From: Alitta virens
Lineage: Eukaryota; Annelida; Polychaeta; Phyllodocida; Nereididae
Length of the DNA stretch: 64,000 nucleotides
Assembly (NCBI GenBank): GCA_932294295.1
Contig: OW028573.1
Span: 53,476,329-53,540,328, forward strand
Direction: 5' to 3'
Position numbers and translations under genes: made by a program. Below the pieces are notes generated by a model, which did not search any database, was not told the DNA's origin, and saw nothing but the letters and a program-made list of their open reading frames with translations. Of this stretch, positions 11,801-64,000 are shown one piece after another. How positions within the stretch are numbered: the first letter of the stretch is position 1; every line of letters starts with the position of its first letter.

Positions 11801-12232
11801 GCTGTTACTGACTCCCCCTCTAAGCCAACTAGGAAATACTTCTACGAGGAGGCATGTACTGCTTTTAATGTGCCCTTACCGGAACCAGAAGCGCAGTCAA
11901 ATGTTACGTCCACACCTGTAACGTCGCCTAACGATAAAAGGAAAGTTAGGACGATTTCTGGGAGTCTGTCCACTCAAAGTAACTCCACAACTTTTAATGG
12001 CGGGAGCCAAGACGATGGAGTGAGTGAAGGAACACCGTCTCACTTTTCCGTTGACTCCTTTGAGACTGTGTCATATTCAAATGAATCTGAAGCCCCAGTT
12101 TTAGTGGACAGTAGACTGAAAGAGTTTGCTGAAAGTGAGCTACAGTTGATTGATGAACAGATAGCTGTCCTCTTTCAAGGCTCTGATGTGGGATTCGGTG
12201 GTGGACTTTCCTCCAGTTCTTACCAATATTGA
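5798..12232 (+). CDS. Gene 1: SUEL-lectin mucin-like type I membrane protein (six exons, whole coding span)
   Basis: Coding exons are 5798-5873, 7249-7340, 8273-8465, 8803-10986, 11149-11227 and 11407-12232; phases join cleanly (1,0,1,1,2) and give 1,149 residues. In order: signal peptide (1-25), SUEL/galactose-binding lectin domain (about 30-119), a Ser/Thr/Pro/Arg-rich low-cysteine ectodomain (121-849), a transmembrane segment (about 856-872) and a 275-residue cytoplasmic tail with a polyproline run near 983-989. SUEL domains bind rhamnose/galactose-type sugars or protein partners in egg lectins, latrophilins and EVA-1C; a single SUEL domain on a mucin-like stalk suggests a cell-surface adhesion or recognition receptor, which is inference. 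It is not a clear EVA-1C: only one SUEL domain is present and the tail is much longer. The gene lies 8 kb upstream of another SUEL-lectin gene on the same strand. Translation start and 5' UTR are not proven. Confidence 0.85.
5874..7248 (+). other. Gene 1 intron 1
   Basis: gtaagt ... ttgcag, 1,375 nt, AT-rich; no repeat or gene recognised. Confidence 0.7.
7249..7340 (+). CDS. Gene 1 exon 2: first part of the SUEL lectin domain
   Basis: Acceptor attgcag before 7249 and donor gtaatg after 7340; phase 1 in, phase 0 out. It encodes the opening of a SUEL fold, with the first two cysteines in the context HLVCPVGKYIE, corresponding to the usual L-x-C-x-x-G-x-x-I strand. Confidence 0.8.
7527..7826 (+). 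repeat. Dispersed repeat family R, copy 2
   Basis: About 300 nt, similar to 4855-5117 along its whole length, with the same AGATCCGGCTTTGAGTAGCC and AGTTCCGTTTAGTGGCAGGT blocks. Confidence 0.85.
8041..8183 (+). mobile_element. SINE copy 2 with palindromic head
   Basis: The tail ACAGGTGCAGAAATACAGGACGTTAAGCCC and the middle TGGATGGCTGTTTCATCC match the other copies. The head carries a 17 bp perfect inverted repeat (8047-8063 and 8070-8086) made of the tRNA B-box-like GGGAATCGAATCC. Confidence 0.8.
8273..8465 (+). CDS. Gene 1 exon 3: second part of the SUEL lectin domain
   Basis: Begins directly after tctag and ends before gtaagt. The motif order CHRQRCLVDVEN, KPCGGWASYY and VKYIC matches the C-terminal half of SUEL lectins (C-x-G-x-x-C, D-P-C and K-Y-L-x-V-x-Y-x-C). 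The usual YGR is RFG here and DPC is KPC, so sugar specificity may differ from fish-egg rhamnose lectins. Confidence 0.85.
8466..8802 (+). other. Gene 1 intron 3
   Basis: gtaagt ... ttttacag, 337 nt, AT-rich, nothing else seen. Confidence 0.75.
8803..10986 (+). CDS. Gene 1 exon 4: long mucin-like ectodomain
   Basis: A single 2,184 nt exon following ttttttacag and ending before gtaagt, phase 1 to 1. The 727 full codons are rich in Ser, Thr, Pro, Asn, Arg and His and almost lack cysteine beyond the first residues (APEVNCSNP). There are many N-x-S/T sites near the start, an acidic stretch around 9175-9240 (DYDNDDYDEIDR) and Thr-rich runs around 10555-10615. This points to an extended O-glycosylated stalk rather than folded domains. 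No known domain recognised. Confidence 0.88.
10987..11148 (+). other. Gene 1 intron 4, open in frame
   Basis: A 162 nt intron (gtaagt ... ttccag) whose length is a multiple of three and which has no stop in the reading frame, so its retention would add 54 residues, mostly hydrophobic (Ile, Tyr, Met-rich), just before the transmembrane exon. Good splice signals and non-coding-like composition favour normal removal. Confidence 0.7.
11149..11227 (+). CDS. Gene 1 exon 5: transmembrane segment
   Basis: A 79 nt exon, acceptor tttccag and donor gtactg, phase 1 in and 2 out. It encodes a short lead (GTLLTIACGEA), a hydrophobic run AAMFVVLLIALAICL and a basic stop-transfer LRR at the junction, giving type I topology. 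Confidence 0.85.
11407..12232 (+). CDS. Gene 1 exon 6: cytoplasmic tail and stop
   Basis: Starts after ttccag in phase 2 and ends at TGA 12230-12232. The tail opens with a basic juxtamembrane stretch (RSRKAYLKSTRK), then has a proline-rich part with KQPPPPPPRLDKL near 11724-11762, a possible SH3/EVH1/WW ligand, and Ser/Thr-rich segments, ending in a small Gly/Ser-rich terminus (GGGLSSSSYQY). No enzymatic domain is visible. A scaffold-binding signalling tail is inferred from the polyproline run only. Confidence 0.85.
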
Positions 12233-12679
12233 AATCATTTCAGCTCATTTTGATATTCAAAGCGTAAAATATATGTTGTGATAAGAAGATTGAATGTCAT
12301 TGCTTAATTGATGTTTATTAAACAAAATCTGAAAGATGAACCACGGACAACAGTTCAATTATTAACATTTGTCAGAGCTGCATCTTGGGTTGTGTATATA
12401 AATAGACACCATCTGCATTATGTATGAATGACAGTACAGAAATGAATGCCCCATAGCGTATATTTAACGAAAGTCTATGAAATGTACCATCCTAACATGT
12501 GACGATTTTCCTTAAAGAACTAAAAGCATGGAAAATATGGAAAGTGCGACCTCTTATGATATGGTACGTTACTGTTTATTGACTTGTGTGTACATAAAAT
12601 TATCAATTGAAATATACATGTATCAAAAATTTTGTGATTTATGAAATAATAGAGGATATCAAGTTACAGCTATAAACCA

Positions 12680-12685
12680 AATAAA
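12680..12685 (+). terminator. Candidate polyadenylation signal of gene 1
   Basis: AATAAA about 450 nt after the gene 1 stop, followed by a T-rich stretch. The region 12233-12680 is AT-rich without open frames, as expected of a 3' UTR. Confidence 0.5.
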
Positions 12686-13049
12686 CTACTTCTTCGTTTA
12701 TCATACATTTGCCAGACATGATTAACAGTTGCAAGGATGTTCAATTTTGCAGAGATTATCATATGAACGAAAATGTAATGATCTTATATGTTCATTCAAA
12801 AGATGTTTCTTTCATGATTATACAATTCGCAATTAAAAAGAAAGTGTGCTATAGTATCAACACAGTCCTTGTGGCACAATTTACAGACTTTCAATTTCAA
12901 CACCTTTCCATCGTAACTGGGCAAGCACACTTCTATATTTCCTATTTATACACATAGATACATATTGTTCAATACAGAAGTTTTCCTTGAATGTGGAATA
13001 TTTTCACTCATTACAGTTCTAGTTGTGTACCAAAGCTGTCATAGGAATT
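12686..13049. other. Intergenic after gene 1
   Basis: AT-rich; an 82-codon frame at 12709-12957 has no recognisable features and is not called. Confidence 0.5.
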
Positions 13050-13460
13050 CCATATTTAGTTCACTCGGGTGATTTTTCATTTCTGCCGCCCACCCCTTTG
13101 TATTTTGTTCTCTGCCCCATATAAATTTCTTCCTTGTCAAACGATCTGACTTCTTGTTCACGAGTGTATTCCAGAGTCTTATCATATTAACTTTTCGTCC
13201 AATACTCTTATCAGTCCAGCCAATTTCACCTTGTTAATTTGGGAGCAAGGTTATGGACACCTTTAAATGCACTATTTTGAAAATGGTCTTTTTTATCAGC
13301 TTTCTCGAAGCCCCAAACACCATTTCCATAGTCAAGAACTGGACAGACACAGCCATGATACAACTTGTTGCAACTATTGTAACCCAGACCATTCAAATCA
13401 CGATATTTGGACAGGATTGCTCCCAGGGCTCCGCCTCTAGCATCTGCTAACACTCCAGTA
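13050..13460 (-). mobile_element. Non-LTR retroelement relic (C-terminal reverse transcriptase part)
   Basis: The antisense strand encodes a frame with KLYHGCVCPVLDYGNGVWGF, which matches the conserved LY-x-x-x-V-x-P-x-L-x-Y-G-x-x-x-W block after the RT fingers/palm of LINE-type elements, followed downstream by FDKEEIYMGQ-like sequence with stops. Decayed and truncated. Confidence 0.75.
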
Positions 13461-14199
13461 CTTACACTAAGATCAAGAAATGGTTGCTAAGAAGGAAACA
13501 AAATGTCACACTTTTCTGTCTCTTCCTAGTGTACCACTTTTGATTTAATGCTGTTGAATCTGATACACCATTTGGAGCCCCATTCTGATACCTTATGAGG
13601 ACTACTAAAAGCTGACTTCTGAGAAATTCGAAGAAAAAAAGCGTAATTTTTTCATTTTCATCCATTTTGAAATTATTAAAGCTTCATTGTCTCATTTTCT
13701 AAAAGATTGGTTTGTGTGATTTATTCGGGAAAGGTCATGAACGTAACTACAGTGCCCAACCAAGGAACAATGACCTTACACTTTTGACTCACGCAGAGGG
13801 CACCATTGAAGTTTCCAAACTGGTTAACCACAGCATGTCGTTGTGCCTGCCTGCCTGGGTGATTCATGTGAAAAATGTGTACAATCCACAACTATTTGAC
13901 TGTTTTGTTCAAATTATGTTTGATTTCTCAAAATCATACTGTCTCAGGTATTGAATTATGTAATCAAGAGAAACAAATCATCTGTTTTGTAGGGCTTCCA
14001 ATTTAACTGTTAAAATTAAAATCTTAACAGTTAAAAGCCTGTTAGGTAAACTTACAGGCTTAATTCTTATATACTTAGGATAATAATTTGTTAGAACGCA
14101 TAAAATATACTGAATAATTTTGATATGACCAGAATTTGGCTTTTTTATCGCTCACAGCTAGGTTACTGAAATTTACAGCAATCCAACAACTTCCAGAAT
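13461..14199. other. Intergenic, nothing recognised
   Basis: No coding, RNA or repeat signal beyond AT-richness. Confidence 0.5.
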
Positions 14200-16350
14200 C
14201 AAACATAATGTGCCTACACAGTTTCATCAGATATATATATAAACTTATGTTTCCATAACATTAAAAAAAAAATTGTAAGCAAGACAACTGCAAGAAGTAG
14301 CATAATAGAAACTAGGTTTATAGTTGACTTTTTAACATATGGTATGAAAGAAGTACACGACAACATGTGCAAGCCCTTCAAAGTATATTTGCATAATATT
14401 ATGCATATATCATTAGGGGGGAGTGAAAAAATAGAGGTTAACATATAATTGTTACAGTGTAGACTTGGAAACAAAACTCCAGAGGACGTCAAGATTCAAG
14501 ATTTTTCTTCTATTTCCACAAGTTTTGTAGTTGTTCAGTACAGTTAGTCCGTAGTACATGACATAAACAATAAAAGACATAAGCATACTGTGGGGGATGT
14601 GCTCTAGCTTACTAAAAAGCTGTGAAATTGCACACATTATAAATGAAAAAGAAAAAAAGAGACTTCTTAAATACAATTGAACTACAATTTATACAGTGAC
14701 AACTAAATAATAAAGAAAACAAAAGTGACATATAATGCATAATTACACACTAATATTAATTGCAAAGTTGCTTTTTTATCGCTTTGCTAAAGGCTTTGAT
14801 ACTAGTTTTACTTCTTAACGTTCTATTTGCATGTTACCATAGACTTGGTGCTTGTCCTGTATGATGTGGTGTCCTTAAATTTCTTGTATGTAGTCATGGT
14901 TTGTTAGGCTAAATAAGTGCGTAATCTTAATAGCAAAATTTCACTTCCATACTTATAGGATACATTCAAAAGTGAACTTTTAACGAGATCATCAACTTTT
15001 TATATTTAACTGTTTTTATAATATGGTTCTAGGCTAGTCCTTCTTTTGACATTATAAATTAACCGACTTCATTTATTTTGTTGTTTCCTTATACTTCGTA
15101 AATCCTTGCTTTTCAAAATAGGTCACCAGGCATTTATGGCTCACAAAATGACTTTTTACATTGCCAAAATACATTTGCAAAATCGATCTAACTGGTCATA
15201 TTTAAACTATACTTTCCTGCAATAACTTTAGTGAACATAGGTTTTGCTTGTAGTGTCCATTCTAAAAATTCATTCAAAATAATGCCTAAAAATCTAATAC
15301 TTTTGACTTGAAGTCTTGAGGTAGTGTTTGGCCATTTAGATCCAGCTTTCCATTGTAATTAACTTGGTGTCTCTTTGCCCGAAGGATATATTTAGATTTT
15401 TCCATATTTGACGTTAGCGAATTACTGTTAAACCAACTTCTTAATAATCTTAGATCTTCATTAACCTTTTTGGAAAAAAATCTTAAATTATTTCCAGAAG
15501 CATCTGCAAAAGTTACAGCATTGCATAATTTTGATCTTATTGTCAAATCATTAGCTAAAATTATGTACAACAAAGGACCTAATATTTAATGAAATATTTA
15601 TCTGATATTTTACTCTGATTTGGAGATCTTTGAGATAACTTTGAAACCATGATAAAACATAACCCTTAACCCATAATATGGGTCTAACGTGTAATGACCC
15701 TTGTTTATGTTTTCTAGAATGTTACCAGTCAAATCTAATATTGCATTTTTGTTGCTTCAGTTTATTCTAGACCATATTGTCCCTCATAGAACACTTTATG
15801 TTTTGTTACCAAAAAAATTATGGACTATCTTTTCCAATCCTTTTTGAAATTACTGGTAGAAGCGAAATAGGTCTGTAATTGACTAACTCATATTTACTTT
15901 TCCCTTTATATATTGGGGTAATTATTGCTAACTTTTCTGGAAATTTTCCTTTATTTAGAGATTTTTTGAAAGTTATCAAGAGTGCTCTCATGATGCCTGG
16001 GTAAATTGATTTTAACATTTTATTGGGAATATGAAAATCTCCTTTTCTATTTTATTCTTTAAACACTTGATGATTTTTTTCAAAATTTCAGTTGTAGTAG
16101 TTGAAAAAAAGAAACAGTTTGGTTCTATTCTATTCCTCATATTAGCCATTGGATTAGTCGAATTGGCTTTCTCCTCTATATTTCATACTTTTCCATAAAA
16201 TCTTTTTCCCTTCTCCCTGGCACTCTATAATACTGCGTTTTCCTCTTCTAGGTATTTCAATAAATATAGATTCAAATTTTCTCTCGTCAAACCTACAGAG
16301 TTCTGGCCTTTCCATGTATATTTTGTGTGATTTAACCATGCATCATGGAA
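14200..16350 (-). mobile_element. Non-LTR retroelement relic with endonuclease and RT fragments
   Basis: On the antisense strand, in order: ESIFIEIPRRGKRSIIEC (16154-16339, endonuclease-like), FPEKLAIITPIYKGKSK then NYRPISLLPVISK (15818-16018, RT start), and ANDL ... FADAS with EDLRLLRSWFNSNSLTSNMEKSK (15286-15573). The catalytic ADD is changed (FADAS) and there are stops and frameshifts. A sequence at 14555-14625 recurs at 21830-21890, likely its 3' region. Confidence 0.8.
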
Positions 16351-16808
16351 CAACCACCTTGCTTTTTATGTTTTCTATATTCTGACACCAAATCAATTTT
16401 CACTTGGAAATAAATTCTTGAAATTTTTCTTTAAGTGCATCTAGCAATTCAATTTAATCGTTGTACTGTGGTTATTAAAGTGAGCTATTTTCAAAGAGTT
16501 GCTGGTATCGGTTTCAATAATCTCATCATCTGCCATGCCAAGGTAATCACAATCTGAGATCAAAACATCATTGATATCATCTAGCCAACTATCTGCCATT
16601 TATATTAGTGTGACCTCATCATTTCTGTTCAGTATAAAAGAAAAACAAAATACGTAAAACCATGGAAGATTTTTTTATAATAATAGTTTACATCAACTGC
16701 TGGAAAAGGCTAATGTTTGTAATTCGGGGTTCCTAATTCTACCAAATAAGTCATACATGTCTTCTAAAATGAGTGAACATGGCTGTAATTTGTATATACT
16801 AAAGGGCC
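16351..16808. other. Intergenic, nothing recognised
   Basis: May include decayed 5' parts of the retroelement to the left. Confidence 0.45.
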
Positions 16809-17538
16809 TATCTCACATAGCCAAGTGACAATGCCGAGTGATGCCGAGTGCCTCAAAAATCAGGCAGTTGGGAATACTCTGCTTTGCACGCCTACCGCTC
16901 TGGAAAAGCTCGGCAATACTCGGCAATACTCGGCAATACTCGTAGACCGATCGTGTCCACTTTTGGTTAGTAGAATAAGGACCCACAAATTTTAAACATG
17001 TTTAAATTTTCTAGGAGTGTCGCCGAGCAACTTTGCTCTGGAATCGCTCGGGATTTACACAGGGTTAACTCGCTGTGCACTCGGTGAGTACACTTGGTCC
17101 CTCGGCGAGTACTCTTGGTCATATGGAGTGCTGTGTGGACGTGATTTCCTCGCCGAGTGGTCGGCGTGTAAAGAAGAGTTATTGGCTTGACACTTGGGAC
17201 AATAGAGGAGTGCTTGGTCGGGGAGTTGTCGGCGAGTGGTCTGTGAATGTTCAGCGAGTGGTTGGCGTGTTTTTTCCAGAGTGCTCGTGTTTACGCTTTT
17301 TCAATCCTGTTCACTCTTCATCAAACGGCAACAACACTGGGTCCACACTTGAATTAATTGGCGAGATGTTGGCGAGCAGTAGGCGAGTAGTTGGCAAGCA
17401 ATCGGCGAGTTGTTGCTGACTCGCTTTTTCTTGCTGGCACTATGCATCAAATGACCAAGAGTGAAGCCGATTGTGTGGGTATCAATCACTTGCCAGCACT
17501 CGGCATCACTCGCCATCGTCACTCGGCTATGTGAGATA
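16809..17538. mobile_element. MITE-like element, 43 bp terminal inverted repeats
   Basis: The left end (from TATCTCACATAGCC at 16809 to 16851) and right end (17496-17538, ending GGCTATGTGAGATA) are inverted copies with 3 mismatches in 43. The interior is full of short ACTCGGCGAGT-type units in both orientations. No transposase, so a non-autonomous DNA transposon. Target duplication not clear. Confidence 0.85.
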
Positions 17539-18000
17539 GTAGCTTAAGAGAATATTATTCTGTGAGACTTTAAGTTCCTCTTTGGCATTAAATAACCAAT
17601 GATCAACACTTATCAATTAAACGCAAGTTAACTTATTTGATTCACTCGCCGAGTGTTGTATGTATACTCATGCTGTTTCATAGAACACTCCTGGTTGCGC
17701 TTGACCACTCAAGAGCATAGTATTACGTTTAAAACTTTGGCTGACGAGTGAATTGTTTACTTTAGTTACGTAACTCGCTCGCGATTCACTCATCCTTGGC
17801 CATGTGTATCTATCTATATGTATCTTTATGTATCTATCTATGCCATATGTAACTGCCCCACCTACGCTCGTGGAAAGAATTTATACGTACGTAGGTCTGA
17901 TATGTGATAGTGTGAACGCTTCTTAACTGTAACAAATGAGCAAAGTTAAGAAAAAACCATGTGGATCCAACACTCTCACTGCCTTAGCCAATGGGAGTCT
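17539..18000. other. Intergenic, possible element debris
   Basis: Contains further CTCGCCGAGTG-like pieces near 17645 and a GTATCTAT short repeat near 17807-17842; no gene. Confidence 0.45.
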
Positions 18001-18262
18001 TGGATTCACATGACGTCCTGCGAAGTTTTTCCAAGTCTATGAAATGGCTGTAAGCCACTTCAGTGGATTTTGAAAAAGTGCAAGAACAAAAATGAAAAAT
18101 ACATTGACTTGGAAAGAATCTCATAGACTTGGAAGCTTAACTACCGCGGGCGTCATATGGCCAGCAGTCTCTCAACTGCTGGAGTCACATGACGTCCTCT
18201 GAAGTTAAGCTTCCAAATCTATGAGATTAGTTTCCAAGTTTACGAAATTGGCTGCAACACAC
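18000..18262. repeat. Fold-back sequence with local direct repeats
   Basis: AATCTCATAGACTTGGAAGC... at 18117 pairs with 18203-18228 (one mismatch in 26). Outside it, TCACATGACGTCCT and TTTCCAAGT(C/T)TA..GAAAT occur as direct repeats near 18008-18045 and 18185-18250. Confidence 0.75.
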
Positions 18263-20543
18263 CAATGTAGGTCTGGACTTCAGTGTCCGTTCATCCCAAT
18301 ACAGCAATAAACAGCTTCTGATACCTATGTGTCAACTCCCACTGTAAACACATTTATTTTTCAACAATCATCATTTTCGTTCAGTGAATCAGCAATTTCA
18401 ATTTCTGCTTCTTAAAAATTTTAAGTGTTATCACTGAATAAATTAGTCATCGCCGATAAAAACCGAATTACTTATTTTCAATGGTGTGAAATGGTGATAG
18501 TAGGCACTGATGTGCGTGTATTGTTCAAACTGAATATTTGTCACCTTGTTGTAAAATACCGAGAAAGAAAAATAACAGGTCTGCTGCCAGGCACCTTAAA
18601 TCTTGATAATCTCAATAAGTCATAGTACAAATGAACAAACAGCAACATCACGTCAGTAAAATATAATTTTTTTAAGACTTGTGGCGGAATAAAGGTATTG
18701 GCTGGGTACTGCGATTGAGCAACATTTGGAAAATATTTCTTTTTTATTGAGATGGGATTAAAATTACACTTATCTCAGTACAATATACCTCCTTTCATGT
18801 AAATTACAGTGTCAATGTCACACAGTCCTTCCTTTTGTAAGTGGTCAGTGCAGTGGTCACAACTGTCCTATTTTTAACTTGGGCATTTAAATTTTTAGCG
18901 CAGTGAGGTCATCCAATTGTAGTGGGAGGTTGCTGCATAGCAACGCATCCAGTTTGACATCAGGACTGTCCCACTCCTCCGCCATCGATGTCACTTGCCA
19001 AACTTTGGGACACTGGTCAAGCTAGCACACCTTAGATCCTGTTGGAAACCTCTATGATCCATTTTGACAAAAGGTCGAGTTGAAGTACTAAAGAAATGAT
19101 TCAGTGCACTAGGCACTGTCTTACAGATTTTTAAGTGAATATTTGTAAGACAAAACCGCGCCTGTGAAATGCTGCTTGCCTAAACAACTCACACACAATT
19201 TCATTTTTACCACAAAGATTCTTTTTGATTTTGTCCTTATTCAAAATGGCTAACTCCTTTGTGAAAAGAAAAATTTAAGAATATATATATATATAAAAAA
19301 AAAAGGAGGCCTTATTCCACCAATATGACCGGTATTTTAAGAATTCACCGTTGTGGTCATGGACATAGTTTTTAAATTAGTTTCTGAAGTTTGCATTGTC
19401 ATCCCTATACTTGCAGTCCTGCACCCATGTCCCGTGTACATGTACATTCAATCAATTTCAACCTGAATGGCATGTTTGCATGCGGATGGTACCAGACACG
19501 TTTAGCTGGCATTGCTGGTATGTAGATGATGACAGTCGGAACGAGCATGCCAGATAGTTGTTTGAGAGGTTATCAGGTTATCAAGATCGGGAACATCACA
19601 ACAGTAATTTGGCAATACATTGTTCAATCAATGACTTGGTGAAGAATATAAGATTACTTATTCCATCAGCATATGGTGATATACTTGGCATTCATAATAC
19701 AGTCGTCTGGATGATAGAGTGGTCTTATCAAACCTATACAGTATACACAATAAGTTATTACACAATATATAGTAGTTATATCAGGTGATACCAGGTCAGT
19801 ATTCAACAAAAACTGCAAAAAGAAAAACCCAAAGATAGTGAAGATGCAATCGTGTAAACAAACAGAATTATTGAAATGTATTGGTAACAATTAAGACACA
19901 CTACTCCAGTATTTGTATAATAATGGTCTTTTCAAGTTATTGAAACCCATATATTGTTAACTTTGATCTAAACTGGTTAAACCGTTCTTTCATTTGCATC
20001 AATATGCCATTCAAGTTTATGTTTTACCGATATCTTAATTGCTCTAATTATGGTAAATGAAAATGCTGACAGGGCTAATCGCCGAATCTTTCCTCTCATT
20101 ACTGGCCATAGAGTCATACAGAATACGACCTAGAGTAGCCTGGGGGGTTCTCTATGCAAATCATGGTGAAACTATGTGATTCCAAGAGGTACCGATGGGG
20201 ATAATTTTTAGGGTCTCTTACAATCAAATAAATGTTTCAATTATCTACAAAATTGCTCAAGTAATTGTTATTTTACTTGTCACTTTTTATGACGCCCTGT
20301 TTATTGACTCTGACAGAGCGGAATTTGACAGCGTGCAAGCACACTCGACAATACATACATTGAAGTCCCCCGTCAGTACCCATCACTTGATTGTGATGAT
20401 GTAGAAGATCAGACCGCCTCTGCAGTAGGAGCAGCATCAGCATCAGCATCATTCTCCATCTCTGTATTAAACACATTTCTCCTCTATGATAATTGGATTA
20501 CTGGCAGATCGTGTGACATTTCACCAAAAAAATCATTGGACAA
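18263..20543. other. Intergenic upstream of gene 2
   Basis: AT-rich, with an AT microsatellite near 19280-19306 and a GCATCA short repeat near 20430-20450. The promoter of gene 2 should be here but no element stands out. Confidence 0.45.
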
Positions 20544-63804
<43,261 letters not shown>

Positions 63805-64000
63805 GTGAGCTATTTGACCTGCTAAACAAACATTGTATATCACATGTAAGCTCCATAGGTTGACAAACCCCAGTTGTATCTACCTTATAGTGTTCAGGGT
63901 TGTTTACCAGAATATAGAATTTGTAGAATGACATTAAAAAATTTAAAATTAATTTTCTATTACTTTTGATGTATCACTCCTTTTTTTATTTTATTACTTT
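63805..64000 (+). other. Start of gene 2 intron 67
   Basis: Begins gtgagc; the acceptor and next exon lie outside the window. Confidence 0.8.

Noticed and set aside
16850..17420. GC-richer frames such as the 114-codon one at 17075-17419
   Set aside because: They lie inside the MITE and are translations of the GCGAGT repeats.

Overview
The window looks like nuclear DNA from a marine invertebrate, most probably a lophotrochozoan such as a mollusc. It is AT-rich, genes are split into many small exons with GT-AG introns, and the spaces are filled with decayed non-LTR retroelements, a Penelope-like remnant, a tRNA-derived SINE family and several inverted-repeat (MITE-like) elements. SUEL-type lectin domains and long EB/EGF-like module arrays are typical of such genomes. 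The species cannot be named from the sequence alone. There is no sign of bacterial or organellar DNA.

Two protein genes are supported, both on the + strand. Gene 1 (coding 5798-12232, six exons, predicted 1,149 residues) encodes a type I membrane protein: signal peptide, one SUEL/galactose-binding lectin domain split over two exons, a long Ser/Thr/Pro-rich mucin-like ectodomain of about 730 residues in one exon, a transmembrane exon and a proline-rich cytoplasmic tail. Gene 2 (coding from 20544, still open at the right edge) begins with a signal-peptide exon and a 9.9 kb intron, then a one-exon SUEL lectin domain, a Thr/Pro stalk, and then 65 consecutive six-cysteine EB/EGF-like modules. Every module sits in its own exon, and every such exon is phase 1 on both sides. 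At least 2,911 codons lie in the window and no stop is reached.

Layout: 1-5797 is repeat-rich intergenic DNA (palindromic satellite-like DNA, an element bounded by inverted minisatellites, a SINE, a dispersed repeat). 5798-12700 is gene 1. 12700-20543 is intergenic, with non-LTR reverse-transcriptase relics and a 730 bp MITE. 20544-64000 is gene 2; its first intron holds another non-LTR relic, a 14 bp minisatellite and a long ACT microsatellite, and its later introns hold a SINE pair, two small fold-back elements, one more non-LTR relic and a Penelope-like GIY-YIG fragment.

The most striking signal is the organisation of gene 2. From exon 14 to exon 57 two module subfamilies (A, usually with an x-I/V-P-L-x-x-x-C head; B, usually with G-x-L-x-x-P-C-L-P) alternate almost perfectly, which implies growth by duplication of a two-exon unit. 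Every one of the 65 modules keeps all six cysteines. The two neighbouring genes share the plan signal peptide plus SUEL lectin plus long extracellular region, so they may be linked by old duplication or exon shuffling. All exon calls were made by eye from splice signals, phase and the cysteine pattern; no transcript or database evidence was available.
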